Positions 25,448 through 34,593 of a stretch of DNA of 64,000 bases are shown here, in pieces. The DNA is from Alkalihalobacillus sp. LMS6. Lineage in GTDB: Bacteria; Bacillota; Bacilli; Bacillales; Bacillaceae_D. Made by a program: the position numbers and the translations under genes. The notes under the pieces are model-generated. The model had not been told where the DNA came from. It made no database searches and saw nothing but the letters and a program-made list of their open reading frames with translations. The stretch spans positions 891,001-955,000 of the forward strand of contig NZ_CP093302.1 in assembly GCF_024362765.1 (NCBI RefSeq), given 5' to 3'. Each line of letters begins with the position of its first letter. Position 1 is the stretch's first letter.

Positions 25448-26380
25448 ATGAAACGAGTAACGGTGCTAGGAGCAACAGGCGGGGTAGGATATGCGTTAAC
25501 GAAAGAACTACTATCAAGAGGCGTACATGTAAACGCATTTGCACGTAACGAAAGCAAGTTGTCCGCAATGTTTGGGATCGAACAGAATGCGGAAATCTTC
25601 ATTGGAGATGCTTTAGACGAAAGTGACATTCGGCGAGCAGTTGCTCAAGCAGATGCAGTTTACCATGCACTAAATTTTCCTTATAGTGAATGGGAAGTTA
25701 AACAGCTACGTTGCATCAACCTTCTTATAAAGGTTGCTAAGGAAGAAAATAAGAAGCTCATCCTTGCCGACAATATTTACGGGTATGGAAACAAAAGCAT
25801 GCACGTTTCAGAAGAGACGGTTAAACAGCCGAATACAAAGAAGGGCAAGATTCGTTTACAAATGGAGCAGCGATTGTTTCAAAGTGGCTTGCCTGTATTA
25901 ATTGTGCACTTACCAGATCTTTACGGTCCGTATGCTGAGAATACGTTAATTCACGAGACATTACGACTAGCCATTCAATCCAAAAAAGCAAATTATATAG
26001 GCTGTGCGACACAACATAGAGAGTATCTTTTTACAATGGATGCAGCTAAGGCAATTACTGATCTGTCGTTACAAGATGATTGCTACAATCAAAACTGGAA
26101 TGTCAGTGGAAGTGTGATAAAAGGAGAGACGCTTCTGGCGCACATTCGTACCGAAACAAACACAACGAAAGGGTTTCGCATTGTTAAGAGACCGATGATC
26201 CGATTTCTAGGCTTGTTTTCAAAGCAAATGAAGGAATTGGTAGAGATGATGTATTTAATGGAAACACCAGTTTATTTGGATAGCAGCAAGCTAAGACATT
26301 ATTTTGGCGGTTGGGAGCCTACTCCTTATGAAATAGGGGTGAGAGAGACAATTTTATGGCTGAAACATGAATTGAAGTGA
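25448..26380 (+). CDS. NAD(P)-dependent epimerase/SDR oxidoreductase, TetR-controlled
   Basis: An extended short-chain dehydrogenase-like protein of 310 aa. The Rossmann glycine motif is VTVLGATGGVGYAL (residues 4-17). The usual YxxxK is replaced by the atypical extended-SDR region, with DNIYGYGN and later LPDLYGPYAENT. AGGAGGGT precedes the ATG at 25448. It lies directly behind the TetR gene and its operator. Induction by a small molecule sensed by the TetR protein is a reasonable inference; the substrate is unknown. Confidence 0.8.
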   Translation: MKRVTVLGATGGVGYALTKELLSRGVHVNAFARNESKLSAMFGIEQNAEIFIGDALDESDIRRAVAQADAVYHALNFPYSEWEVKQLRCINLLIKVAKEENKKLILADNIYGYGNKSMHVSEETVKQPNTKKGKIRLQMEQRLFQSGLPVLIVHLPDLYGPYAENTLIHETLRLAIQSKKANYIGCATQHREYLFTMDAAKAITDLSLQDDCYNQNWNVSGSVIKGETLLAHIRTETNTTKGFRIVKRPMIRFLGLFSKQMKELVEMMYLMETPVYLDSSKLRHYFGGWEPTPYEIGVRETILWLKHELK

Positions 26381-26385
26381 GAAGG

Positions 26386-27053
26386 TTAGTTAAATCGATT
26401 GCCTCCCTCATAAAATAAGCCAGTCAGAATCGCACCAATGGCTTGCAAAATCGTTCCAATTTCATAAAGTGGTTCCCCGTTTCCACCTTGAAGCTCTGTA
26501 ATTCCGCCAAAAGCTTCAAAGCCGTTGCCGAATAGTTGTAGCAGAGCTGAATAAATCGTGTAAATTTCAAAAGCTGTAGGATCTTCTGGAGGCTCAACTC
26601 CAAATAAGGCATAGGACGTACCTAATCCTTCAATGAGTGCGCCACTCAGAGCAGTTCGAATAACTTCTTCGTCAGTAAGATTTCCAATATCAGCATATAG
26701 TGCGGTTAGAGAGCCGATCGTAATGATATAACTGCCATATTTATCTGGTCCATAAGTTCCAAATCCTTCTGCCACAAGGGCATTACCAGCTGTTTCAAGT
26801 GTATTCCCATAGATCGAAAAGTTCGAGCGTAACGCATCTTCTAAATCGGTTCGAGTCGTCGCAGCAATGGCGTTAAAAATCGTTCCGACTGCAGTGACCC
26901 AGAGACCGAAGAATATTAAGGAATGATTGTCTTCGTCTTCAGTATCCAGATTTCCATTTTCATTAAGCTGCGGTTGGGTTGATTCGGGTAGCGTCGTTTT
27001 TTATCTTCTCGAAGCTGATCAAACATTGTAGGTGATGCTTCTTTTTTAAACAA
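26386..27053 (-). pseudogene. Repetitive Gly-rich protein gene with a one-base frameshift in an A-tract
   Basis: The start signal is good (AAGGAGG, 9 nt, TTG at 27053), but after 19 codons the frame ends soon after an A6 tract (T6 on the plus strand, 26997-27002). Adding one A restores a continuous 222-aa frame to the stop at 26386. The restored product has an acidic N-terminus (LNENGNLDTEDEDN), then degenerate ~35-residue hydrophobic/Gly repeats (LIFFGLWVTAVGTIFNAIA, LYEIGTILQAIGAILTG). It resembles uncharacterised repetitive proteins of bacilli (DUF6944-like, tentative). It may be a pseudogene, a slippage-controlled gene or a sequencing error. Confidence 0.65.
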
Positions 27054-27122
27054 GGATGGGTTCCTCCTTGTGTATAGACTCTAGACTATCTTATGCGGTC
27101 AACTTGAAAATGTAACGCAAAA

Positions 27123-27158
27123 AAAAACGGTTTACCCTTTGTGGAGAAACCGTTTTTT
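27123..27158 (-). terminator. Terminator after DCC-family gene
   Basis: The arms AAAACGGTTT (27124-27133) and AAACCGTTTT (27147-27156), with A/T runs on both sides, lie just downstream of the stop at 27167. Confidence 0.8.
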
Positions 27159-27166
27159 CCGATTCA

Positions 27167-27550
27167 TTAGACTGAGACAGGTCGGATGTAATCGGTCTGT
27201 CCAAACCAAGCATGTCTTCGGTGAGAGATAAATTGATAAACTGGTTGCCCAATTGCTTCTATAAATCGCGGCTGCATTAGAAAAGCGAGCCATTTTAAAG
27301 CAGGTAAGTGTGCAAGTATGTCTCGTATGGCAGCAAAGCCTACCCGTACACGCTCATCTTTTGTCAGCACATAAATCTCCTTTTCCATATCGGCAAATAG
27401 TTGTCGTGCCTTTAGTCTGGTGGAAGCGCGAACTTCTTGAACAGGAACCCACCGTAACTGATTATATGTATCAAAAACACGCAAACTTTTCTTGACCGTT
27501 TGACAGAGAGGACAGCGTGCGTCGTAAAAGACTGTTACTTGATTATTCAT
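27167..27550 (-). CDS. DCC-family thiol-disulfide oxidoreductase-like protein (DUF393)
   Basis: A protein of 127 aa. The N-terminal FYDARCPLCQTVKK has the CxxC motif of the DUF393/DCC family (named for a DxxCxxC pattern near the N-terminus), predicted to be thioredoxin-like. It ends with HRRHAWFGQ. AGAGGTGAT precedes the ATG at 27550. It is monocistronic. A redox role is inferred from the CxxC only. Confidence 0.8.
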   Translation of the reverse strand: MNNQVTVFYDARCPLCQTVKKSLRVFDTYNQLRWVPVQEVRASTRLKARQLFADMEKEIYVLTKDERVRVGFAAIRDILAHLPALKWLAFLMQPRFIEAIGQPVYQFISHRRHAWFGQTDYIRPVSV

Positions 27551-27593
27551 CTGTATCACCTCTTACGAATACTATCCCCTCGTAGTCGTTCCA

Positions 27594-28607
27594 TTAAACA
27601 GAGGCGTGTGCTTCGCTATTTAAGCTTACGCGCTTTGCTGTTTTGGAGGAAGCAATCGCTGCTTCGTTAATACGAGTCAATACACGCATATCCTCTTTTG
27701 TAATACGAGGTTTTGTTCCTGTAAGAATCTCCTCAACCCATTGATCCATTGCACTGGCTGCTTGTTCTGGTAAATCGGGCGTGATCCAGCCTTCTTCCTC
27801 TAGCTCCGTTGACTGAATTCGCAAGGTGCGTTCTTCCACTAAAATGGACCCTTTTGTACCGTGCAATTCCAGAATAAATGGGCTTTTTGAAGCGATAAAG
27901 CCAGCTTCAATCGTAGCTGTTGCGCCAGATGCATAACGGACAATGACTGTAGAATGATCATCAACAGCACGATTCGTAAAGGCGTTCATTTCTGCATAGA
28001 CAGAGACTGCTTGACCACCAAATCGATTCGTTAAATAAATGGGGTGTGCACCTAAATCAATTAACGCACCACCGCCACATTGTTCTTTATTGAAAAAATG
28101 GGCAGGGAGCCAGCCGTTTGGATGGGATTTCGTTGCGAGTGCCCCTCCGTGTTCAAGGCGACAACGAATGGACGTAACATCTCCGAGCAGTCCATCTTGA
28201 ACAGCATTCTCAGCGTACAGATATGTGGGATCATTTAACCGAGGTAATGAGAGCATTAACGATACGTTGTGTTCTTCTACTGCAGAAAAAATGTCTTCGC
28301 AATCCTTTTCCGTAAGCGCTAACACTTTTTCGGAAAAAATATGTTTTTTCGCTTTTGCGGCAGCAATAATGACTTCTTTGTGCATAGACGTTGGTGTATC
28401 AACAATCACGGCGTCCACATCATCGCGAGCAAGGATGAATTCGAGACTGTTTTCGAAGTCTACGTTTAACTCATCTGCCCATCGCTTTCCTCTAGCTGGA
28501 TCTTCGTCCCAAACCGTTGTTAGTTGAATCGAAGGGTGTTGACTTGCTTCTCTCGCATAATCATCCGCGTGCACATGCCAGCGGCTTAATAACGCAACTC
28601 GTATCAT
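27594..28607 (-). CDS. Gfo/Idh/MocA family oxidoreductase (1)
   Basis: An NAD(P)-dependent sugar/polyol dehydrogenase of 337 aa. It has an N-terminal Rossmann fold (MIRVALLSRWHVHADDYARE), the conserved EKVLA version of the EKP motif (HIFSEKVLALT), and the C-terminal domain with GGGALIDLGAHPIYL. The usual GxGxxG is replaced by LLSRWH, so cofactor binding may be altered. AAGGAGG precedes the ATG at 28607. It follows the AraC regulator gene on the same strand with about 77 bp between. It probably oxidises or epimerises the sugar that induces this cluster. Confidence 0.82.
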   Translation of the reverse strand: MIRVALLSRWHVHADDYAREASQHPSIQLTTVWDEDPARGKRWADELNVDFENSLEFILARDDVDAVIVDTPTSMHKEVIIAAAKAKKHIFSEKVLALTEKDCEDIFSAVEEHNVSLMLSLPRLNDPTYLYAENAVQDGLLGDVTSIRCRLEHGGALATKSHPNGWLPAHFFNKEQCGGGALIDLGAHPIYLTNRFGGQAVSVYAEMNAFTNRAVDDHSTVIVRYASGATATIEAGFIASKSPFILELHGTKGSILVEERTLRIQSTELEEEGWITPDLPEQAASAMDQWVEEILTGTKPRITKEDMRVLTRINEAAIASSKTAKRVSLNSEAHASV

Positions 28608-28684
28608 GAATCTTCCTCCTTCGTTTGAATTAGTTTTCATACTAGCTAGCGAGATTGAAACTGTCAAGACAAAAATGTTTTATT

Positions 28685-29587
28685 TTATAAGGATTTACTT
28701 GTTGCTTTTTTAAATCGTAATGGAGAAATATGCTTGGCTTGTTTAAATTGCGAAATAAAATAACTCGTGTTTGTATAACCGACAGAAACCGCAATATCTG
28801 TAATGGATAAATCAGTCGTTGTGAGCAACTTCTCAGCTTCCGTAATGCGTACGTAATTCAAAAGTTCCGTGAAAGAACGGCCTGTTATCGCTTTAATTTT
28901 TCTTGAAAAATAACTATAGCTCAGATTACACGCATCTGCAGCTTCTTTTGCTGTAAGAGGGAAGCTGTATTGATTTTCAATCAGTTGAAAGGTTTGCCGC
29001 ATCAGTAACAGGTCGTCTTCACTTAAGTCATCGTTCATTCCAACAGTTATACCGACATGGCGCCAGTGTCGTAGTACAGCTAAAAAAATAGAGCAGATGT
29101 GGATGCGAATGGCAAAATCGAACCCATAATCCTGTTTTGAAAACTCCGCCATGATGTTGTTTATTGTTTCAGGGATACTCGTATTTGCTACTTCAATTTG
29201 TTGTAAAAGTGTTTGCGGACTTGATTTTGCCATTGTAAAAGGCAGGACATATTTTGATTCAAACAAGGAACGGGATGTAGAATAAAGAACTTCTGGCTCC
29301 AGTTTAATGACTAAGTATTCGACATCGTCTCCTTTTTCGGCAAAGATCCCGTGCACCTCTTGGGAGTTAATAATAATTAAATCACCTGGGCCCATTCGAA
29401 ACGATTGTCCGCTAACAAATACGTAGGCTGAACCTGAAAAGCCGTACAAAAGCTCAATTGCATCGTGAAAATGAGGACTAGCAATACGGCGATCTGGCAT
29501 GCTTTGTTCAATGTGACAGTGGATCGGTTGTTTAATTTCGTTGCCTAAAACCTTTTTTTCTCTGTATGCCTGACTTTGATCAAACAT
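28685..29587 (-). CDS. AraC family transcriptional regulator with cupin sensor
   Basis: A protein of 300 aa. The N-terminal cupin domain (about residues 25-100, SPHFHDAIELLYGFSGSAYV, GDLIIINSQEVHGIF) binds the effector. Two C-terminal helix-turn-helix motifs (about residues 195-295) include LTAKEAADACNLSYSYFSRKIK and LSITDIAVSVGYTNTSYFISQFK. GGAGGTG precedes the ATG at 29587. It is divergent from the isomerase/oxidoreductase pair across 112 bp and heads the unit that ends in the first Gfo/Idh gene, so it likely activates both sides. Confidence 0.9.
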   Translation of the reverse strand: MFDQSQAYREKKVLGNEIKQPIHCHIEQSMPDRRIASPHFHDAIELLYGFSGSAYVFVSGQSFRMGPGDLIIINSQEVHGIFAEKGDDVEYLVIKLEPEVLYSTSRSLFESKYVLPFTMAKSSPQTLLQQIEVANTSIPETINNIMAEFSKQDYGFDFAIRIHICSIFLAVLRHWRHVGITVGMNDDLSEDDLLLMRQTFQLIENQYSFPLTAKEAADACNLSYSYFSRKIKAITGRSFTELLNYVRITEAEKLLTTTDLSITDIAVSVGYTNTSYFISQFKQAKHISPLRFKKATSKSL

Positions 29588-29635
29588 GAAGAAGCACCTC
29601 CATGACAAATATTTTATATAATTGAATAGTTTTAG

Positions 29636-29648
29636 TATATAATCAATT
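29636..29648 (+). promoter_or_regulatory. Activator-type promoter in the AraC-isomerase divergent region
   Basis: TATAAT (29638-29643) is a perfect -10 hexamer for the isomerase gene, but the -35 position (TATATA) is poor. This is what is expected for a promoter that needs the neighbouring AraC protein. The 112-bp region is AT rich, with AATTGA...TCAATT half-sites flanking it. Confidence 0.4.
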
Positions 29649-29699
29649 TTAGAGTCATGGTAGTCTTAAGATTAGATTCAGTACAATGGAGGTGGATGG

Positions 29700-30452
29700 A
29701 TGCCAAAGATTGGGTTGCAACTTTATTCAATAAAGGAACGTTGTGCGGAGGATTTTTTTGGTGCGCTGGAGAAGGTAGCAGAAGCAGGCTATGAAGGCGT
29801 TGAATTTGCTGGGTATTATGAGAAAACAAGTACAGAAGTAGCGCGTAAATTAAAGGATGTTGGCTTAAGGGCTGCAGGAAGTCATATTGGAATAGACCAA
29901 CTCGAGAATCAGTTGGAAAAAGTAATTGAATACTCACATAAAATTGAAAGCCCTTACATTGTATGCCCAGGATTACCCGACTCTTATCGTGATTCTGCAG
30001 ATGCATATAAGCGAACAGCTGAGTTGTTTACAAAAATAGGTGAAAAAATGGCAGAAGCTAATATTGCATTTGGTTATCATAATCATGATGTTGAATTAAA
30101 GAAATTTGATGGTGATTACGGCTTAGACTTGCTATTTCAGTATGCTGATCCAAAAGCTGTTTTTATGGAGTTGGATACATTTTGGTTAGAAGCGACAGGA
30201 CTTAAATCTGTGGATTGGCTCCATAAATATAAAGAGCGAGTAAAGCTTCTTCATATGAAAGACATGAACAACCCGACAGAATTACGGAATGTTGAAGTGG
30301 GTTCAGGTGCGATGGATTTTAACGCGATTCATCAAGCGGCAAAAGCTTACGCTGTGGAGTGGTATACGGTCGAGCAAGAAGAATTCGATCAAGATGAGTT
30401 TGCATCAATTCAAGAAAGCGCAACGTATTTAAAGCAATTACTTAAAAAATAG
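29700..30452 (+). CDS. Sugar phosphate isomerase/epimerase (IolE/AP endonuclease 2 fold)
   Basis: A TIM-barrel protein of 250 aa of the xylose isomerase-like superfamily. Metal-binding positions appear in EGVEFAGYY, AFGYHNHDVE, MELDTFWLEATG (Glu-Leu-Asp), LLHMKDMN and YTVEQEEFDQ. The pattern matches YcjR/IolE-type epimerases and keto-sugar isomerases. GGAGGTG precedes the ATG. The second Gfo/Idh gene begins 11 bp after its stop, forming an operon of two. These enzyme pairs typically process oxidised sugar or inositol intermediates; the exact sugar is unknown. Confidence 0.87.
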   Translation: MPKIGLQLYSIKERCAEDFFGALEKVAEAGYEGVEFAGYYEKTSTEVARKLKDVGLRAAGSHIGIDQLENQLEKVIEYSHKIESPYIVCPGLPDSYRDSADAYKRTAELFTKIGEKMAEANIAFGYHNHDVELKKFDGDYGLDLLFQYADPKAVFMELDTFWLEATGLKSVDWLHKYKERVKLLHMKDMNNPTELRNVEVGSGAMDFNAIHQAAKAYAVEWYTVEQEEFDQDEFASIQESATYLKQLLKK

Positions 30453-30463
30453 AGGTGAGCAAA

Positions 30464-31579
30464 ATGAACGATCGGACAATTCGAATTGGCATTATTGGTT
30501 GTGGAGGAATTGCAAACGGCAAGCAAATGCCCAGTCTGGTTAAACAAGAAGGGGTAGAGCTCGTTGCTTTCTGTGACATCGTTAAAGATAAAGCGGTTAA
30601 AGCTGCAGCAACATTCGGAGTGGAAGGAGCGGATGTGTACACAGATTATCACGAATTATTAAAAGATACGTCGATTGAAGTCATTCATGTGTGTACGCCG
30701 AATAAATCCCATGCTCCGATTTCCATTGCTTCTTTAGAAGCTGGAAAGCATGTTTTGTGTGAAAAACCGATGGCCAAAACAGCAGCGGAAGCACGTGAGA
30801 TGGTAGAAACAGCCAAGCGAACTGGAAAAAAATTAACGATCGGTTACGATAATCGTTATCGGACAGATTCGCAATATCTAAAGCAACTTGCTGAAGAAGG
30901 CGAGTTTGGCGATATTTATTTTGCAAAAGCACATGCTGTACGTCGAAGAGCTGTTCCAACATGGGGCGTTTTCTTAAATGAAGAGGAGCAAGGAGGCGGC
31001 CCTTTAATTGATATTGGAACCCATGCGCTAGATCTAACCTTATGGACCCTTGATAACTACAAAGTGAAGAGTGTGGTTGGGAACGTTTATTATAAACTGT
31101 CTGATACTGAAAACGCTGCGAATGCATTTGGGCCGTGGGACCCTAAAGAATTTACAGTAGAAGATTCAGCGTTTGCGTTCATTACAATGGAGAATGGTGC
31201 AACGGTCACGTTAGAGGCAAGCTGGGCGTTAAATACGCTTGATGTTGATGAAGCGAAAACAACGCTTTGTGGTACGAAAGCTGGGGCAGATATGCGTGAT
31301 GGTTTGAGAATTAACGGCGAAAAACTAAGCCGTTTGTATGTCACGAAACCAGATTTACAAGCCGGTGGCGTGGCGTATTATGATGGAGGAAGTGAGACTC
31401 AAGCGGATAAAGAAGCACGCTTATGGATTGATGCCGTCCGCAATGATACTGAGCCTGTCGTCAAAGCTGAGCAAGCCCTTGTCGTAAGCGAAATATTAGA
31501 AGCGATTTACGAGTCAGCGAAATCTGGTAAAGCCGTTTATTTTAATGAACAGAATCAAGCGTTAGTAAACGAACGATAA
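30464..31579 (+). CDS. Gfo/Idh/MocA family oxidoreductase (2)
   Basis: A protein of 371 aa. The intact Rossmann motif is RIGIIGCGGIANGKQ, followed by the EKP motif HVLCEKPMAKTAAEA and the second-domain GGGPLIDIGTHALDLTLW with the catalytic Asp-His pair. AGAGGTGAG precedes the ATG at 30464. Compared with the other Gfo/Idh enzyme at 27594, this one keeps the glycine-rich NAD motif. Coupled to the isomerase, it likely performs the NAD-dependent oxidation/reduction step of a 3-keto or inosose pathway. Confidence 0.88.
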   Translation: MNDRTIRIGIIGCGGIANGKQMPSLVKQEGVELVAFCDIVKDKAVKAAATFGVEGADVYTDYHELLKDTSIEVIHVCTPNKSHAPISIASLEAGKHVLCEKPMAKTAAEAREMVETAKRTGKKLTIGYDNRYRTDSQYLKQLAEEGEFGDIYFAKAHAVRRRAVPTWGVFLNEEEQGGGPLIDIGTHALDLTLWTLDNYKVKSVVGNVYYKLSDTENAANAFGPWDPKEFTVEDSAFAFITMENGATVTLEASWALNTLDVDEAKTTLCGTKAGADMRDGLRINGEKLSRLYVTKPDLQAGGVAYYDGGSETQADKEARLWIDAVRNDTEPVVKAEQALVVSEILEAIYESAKSGKAVYFNEQNQALVNER

Positions 31580-31601
31580 ATCATCAGTTTAAGTAGAAAA
31601 G

Positions 31602-31627
31602 ACCCACGTTAAGTTGCGTGGGTTTTC
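31602..31627 (+). terminator. Terminator after isomerase-oxidoreductase operon
   Basis: The stem ACCCACG (31602-31608) / CGTGGGT (31617-31623) is followed by TTTT. Confidence 0.75.
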
Positions 31628-31708
31628 CCTGTGCATAAGAATAAAAAAGGAATCGCTTTAAAAGTGACAGAATTATCTATATAATAGAGTGCAGAGAGGA
31701 GTGATTGA

Positions 31709-33277
31709 ATGGTTCAAGGGACATACGTAATACCGGAACAGTACAACCTTGCTGTTGAAGTAGAGCAACAAGTAGATCGTTCGCAAAAAGCGCTGCTATG
31801 GCAAGACAAAGAGGGGAATAAAGTTGAATGGACATATGAGCAATTACTAAATGCGATGAACCAATATGCACATGTATTTCGCTCATTGGATTTACAAAAA
31901 GGGGATCGGGTACTGCTTTTATTTCCGCGGGTGCCAGAAGCTTATGCAACCTATTTAGCATGTATAAAAGCAGGGTTGGTCATAATTCCTTGCTCAGGAA
32001 TGCTCCGTTCAAAAGATTTATCTTTTAGAATCCGCCATGCCGAAGCGTCAGCAGTTATTGCATATGCAGGTTTAACAGAAGAAGTGGATAAGATGGAGTC
32101 ACTGCCATCCTTGAAGACCAAAATCATTGTCAACGGTCAAGAAAGTGGATGGGAAGATTTGCTTCAAAAAGCAATAAATGAAAGCGTTTCCTTTGAGTGT
32201 GAAACCCATAAAGATGAGGTCGCCTTTTTGCCTTATACTTCAGGTACAACAGGCAATCCGAAAGCGGTTGTACATACCCACGCCTGGGCGTATGCGCATT
32301 TGCAGACGGCAGCTACAGAATGGCTTGGAGTGGAAAAAGAAGATACGGTTTGGGCAACAGCCGCTCCTGGTTGGCAAAAATGGGTCTGGAGCCCGTTTTT
32401 ATCTGTTATTGGCAAGGGTGCAACGGCGTTTATTTATGATGGACCGTTCGATGCACAAACATACTTATCGCTTTTACAAGAACATCAGGTAACGGTTTTT
32501 TGTGCGACGCCGACTGAATATCGAATGCTCGCGAAGGAAAAAACATTAGCTTCTTATGAGCTTCGTTCGATTCGACAAGCCGTCTCTGCAGGCGAGCCTC
32601 TAAATCGGGCAGTAATCTCGACCTTCCAAGACCAATTTGGTTTTACAGTAAGGGACGGATACGGTCAAACAGAAAATACCTTACTCATTGGAACGATGAT
32701 CGGAATGGAAGCGCGACCAGGATCGATGGGGATGCCTACACCTGGAAATGGAGTGTGTATCATTAATGATGAGGGACAAGAAACAGCTGTTGATGAAATT
32801 GGAATGATCGCTGTACACAAAGACTCACCAGCGCTTTTTAAACGATACGATAAAGATGAAGAGCGCACAAAGGCATCATTTATCGGTGATTATTATGTAA
32901 CGGGAGATCAAGCAAAGCGTGATAAAGATGGTTATTTTTGGTTTGAAGGTAGGGGCGACGATATCATTATTTCATCAGGATACACAATTGGACCGTTTGA
33001 AGTTGAGGATGCATTGACAAAACACGCAGCTGTGAAAGAATGTGCGGTTGTCGCTAGCCCGGATGAAGTGAGAGGAAGCATTGTGAAAGCATATGTGGTG
33101 CTTAATCTGGAGCCTGAATCAAAGGGTGAATTAACAAAGGAACTTCAGGAATTTGTTAAACAAGAGACGGCTCCTTATAAATACCCAAGGAAAATTGAAT
33201 ACATTAAAGAACTACCGAAAACGATTTCTGGAAAAACAAGACGCATTGATCTTCGAAGACGCGAGCAGGAGCAATAA
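31709..33277 (+). CDS. Acyl-CoA synthetase, YtcI/MbcS-like
   Basis: An AMP-forming ligase of 522 aa. The P-loop YTSGTTGNPKAVVHTH is at about residue 175. It is followed by DGYGQTENTLLIG, the adenylate motif YVTGDQAKRDKDGYFWFEGRGDDII and the C-terminal catalytic Lys in PKTISGKTRR. The length and WKWVWSPF-type segment match the medium/branched-chain group (Listeria MbcS, B. subtilis YtcI), which activates short branched carboxylates for membrane lipid synthesis. AGAGGAG precedes the ATG. It is monocistronic with a hairpin after it. Confidence 0.85.
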   Translation: MVQGTYVIPEQYNLAVEVEQQVDRSQKALLWQDKEGNKVEWTYEQLLNAMNQYAHVFRSLDLQKGDRVLLLFPRVPEAYATYLACIKAGLVIIPCSGMLRSKDLSFRIRHAEASAVIAYAGLTEEVDKMESLPSLKTKIIVNGQESGWEDLLQKAINESVSFECETHKDEVAFLPYTSGTTGNPKAVVHTHAWAYAHLQTAATEWLGVEKEDTVWATAAPGWQKWVWSPFLSVIGKGATAFIYDGPFDAQTYLSLLQEHQVTVFCATPTEYRMLAKEKTLASYELRSIRQAVSAGEPLNRAVISTFQDQFGFTVRDGYGQTENTLLIGTMIGMEARPGSMGMPTPGNGVCIINDEGQETAVDEIGMIAVHKDSPALFKRYDKDEERTKASFIGDYYVTGDQAKRDKDGYFWFEGRGDDIIISSGYTIGPFEVEDALTKHAAVKECAVVASPDEVRGSIVKAYVVLNLEPESKGELTKELQEFVKQETAPYKYPRKIEYIKELPKTISGKTRRIDLRRREQEQ

Positions 33278-33305
33278 CCAAATTAAATGAAGCAACGAAA
33301 AGAAT

Positions 33306-33341
33306 CTTCATGAGTGATAGATCATTCATGAAGTTTTTTTT
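33306..33341 (+). terminator. Terminator after acyl-CoA synthetase
   Basis: The stem CTTCATGAGTGAT/ATCATTCATGAAG, with one G-T pair, is followed by T8. Confidence 0.85.
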
Positions 33342-33429
33342 ATCATCCTTTCGCGATCATTCCTTTCATATTGCCTTGTGGTGTGGATATGGTACGCTTA
33401 TTACGAGGGAAGAAGAAGAGGAGTGAAAG

Positions 33430-34386
33430 ATGTTCATGAAAAGGCCAATTTTTTTTAAGCCCGTTTTACAAGAAAGAATTTGGGGAGGACAAAAGCTCGC
33501 ACAATTTGGCTATGAATTACCAAGTAAGCAAACAGGGGAGTGCTGGGGGATATCTGCACACCAAAATGGATTAAGTATTGTACGAGAAGGTGAGTTCGAA
33601 GGGAAGTCCTTACGTGAACTTTGGGACAGTCGACCAGAGCTTTTTGGTGGCGAAACTTCAGGGGAATTCCCTTTACTTGTGAAAATTTTGGATGCTGCAG
33701 CGGATCTTTCTGTTCAGGTTCATCCGAATGATGAGCAAGCCGCTGCACTAGAAAAAAATGAAGCTTATGGGAAAACAGAATGTTGGTACGTCATTGATGC
33801 AGAAGAGGGGGCAGAGCTGATTCTCGGCCATACTGCTCAGACAGTAGAAGCATTCACACAAAAAGTGGAGCGAAATGAGTGGGAGACACTGCTAAATCGT
33901 GTGCCAATTAAAGCAGGTGATTTTTTCCATGTGCCAAGCGGTACTATTCATGCAATTGGAGCAGGAACGATTATTTTAGAAACCCAGCAAAGTTCGGATA
34001 CAACCTATCGTGTCTATGATTTTGATCGAACGGATGATAGCGGACAGAAACGTGAACTCCATCTTGAAAAAGCCATGGAGGTCACACAAATTCCTGATAT
34101 TCGCTATAAAACGAAAACGAAAACAATAATAGAAAATGATGGGTGTAAAGTGACCGAGCTTGTGACAACCAACGAATTTACCGTTTATCATGGACAAGTG
34201 AGATCGTATTGGAACGCTGCTTTTGATGCAAACTATTTATTAGTGTCTATTGTTAAAGGAATGGGTGAATTGACGATAGCGAATGCGTCCTATCGTGTAG
34301 TGAAAGGCGACCACCTTCTTTTACCAGTGGAAGCAACAACCTTTGAAGTAAAAGGAGAGCTAGAACTAATTGTCAGCCATACATAA
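33430..34386 (+). CDS. manA: Mannose-6-phosphate isomerase, class I
   Basis: A protein of 318 aa, the length of the short Firmicute ManA/Pmi form. It has ERIWGGQKLAQFGY near the N-terminus, the zinc ligands in SVQVHPNDEQA and KTECWYV, and HVPSGTIHAIGAGTIILETQQSSDTTYRVYD, which is diagnostic. It interconverts mannose-6-phosphate and fructose-6-phosphate. GAGGAG precedes the ATG. It is followed by the small membrane protein gene at 34408. Confidence 0.95.
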   Translation: MFMKRPIFFKPVLQERIWGGQKLAQFGYELPSKQTGECWGISAHQNGLSIVREGEFEGKSLRELWDSRPELFGGETSGEFPLLVKILDAAADLSVQVHPNDEQAAALEKNEAYGKTECWYVIDAEEGAELILGHTAQTVEAFTQKVERNEWETLLNRVPIKAGDFFHVPSGTIHAIGAGTIILETQQSSDTTYRVYDFDRTDDSGQKRELHLEKAMEVTQIPDIRYKTKTKTIIENDGCKVTELVTTNEFTVYHGQVRSYWNAAFDANYLLVSIVKGMGELTIANASYRVVKGDHLLLPVEATTFEVKGELELIVSHT

Positions 34387-34407
34387 GGGTTGGAGGGAAC
34401 TGCAGAA

Positions 34408-34569
34408 ATGAATGGTTCGCTTATTGGATCTATGGTAGTAGGCGTTTTGCTCGGATTTATAGCCGCAGGATCTCTTGGCGCAATCATTGGATTGTGTGCA
34501 GGTATTCTGTTTCAAATTGCAAATGAATTGGAATCAATCCGTAAGCTCATAAAAAAGAGAAGCGAGTGA
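34408..34569 (+). CDS. Small membrane protein (53 aa)
   Basis: A gene 21 bp after manA, too short for routine calling. ATG at 34408 is preceded by TGGAGGG. The product is one hydrophobic Gly-rich helix (SMVVGVLLGFIAAGSLGAII) followed by a charged tail (ESIRKLIKKRSE). The hairpin overlapping its stop is shared with the BCCT gene. Tight spacing suggests cotranscription with manA. The function is unknown. Confidence 0.6.
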   Translation: MNGSLIGSMVVGVLLGFIAAGSLGAIIGLCAGILFQIANELESIRKLIKKRSE

Positions 34570-34593
34570 GGATCACCCTCACTTCGCTTCTTC
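34557..34593. terminator. Bidirectional terminator, manA unit / BCCT
   Basis: GAGAAGCGAGTGAGG (34557-34571) pairs with CCTCACTTCGCTTCTTC with one bulged T. A and T runs flank it on the respective sides. Confidence 0.75.
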
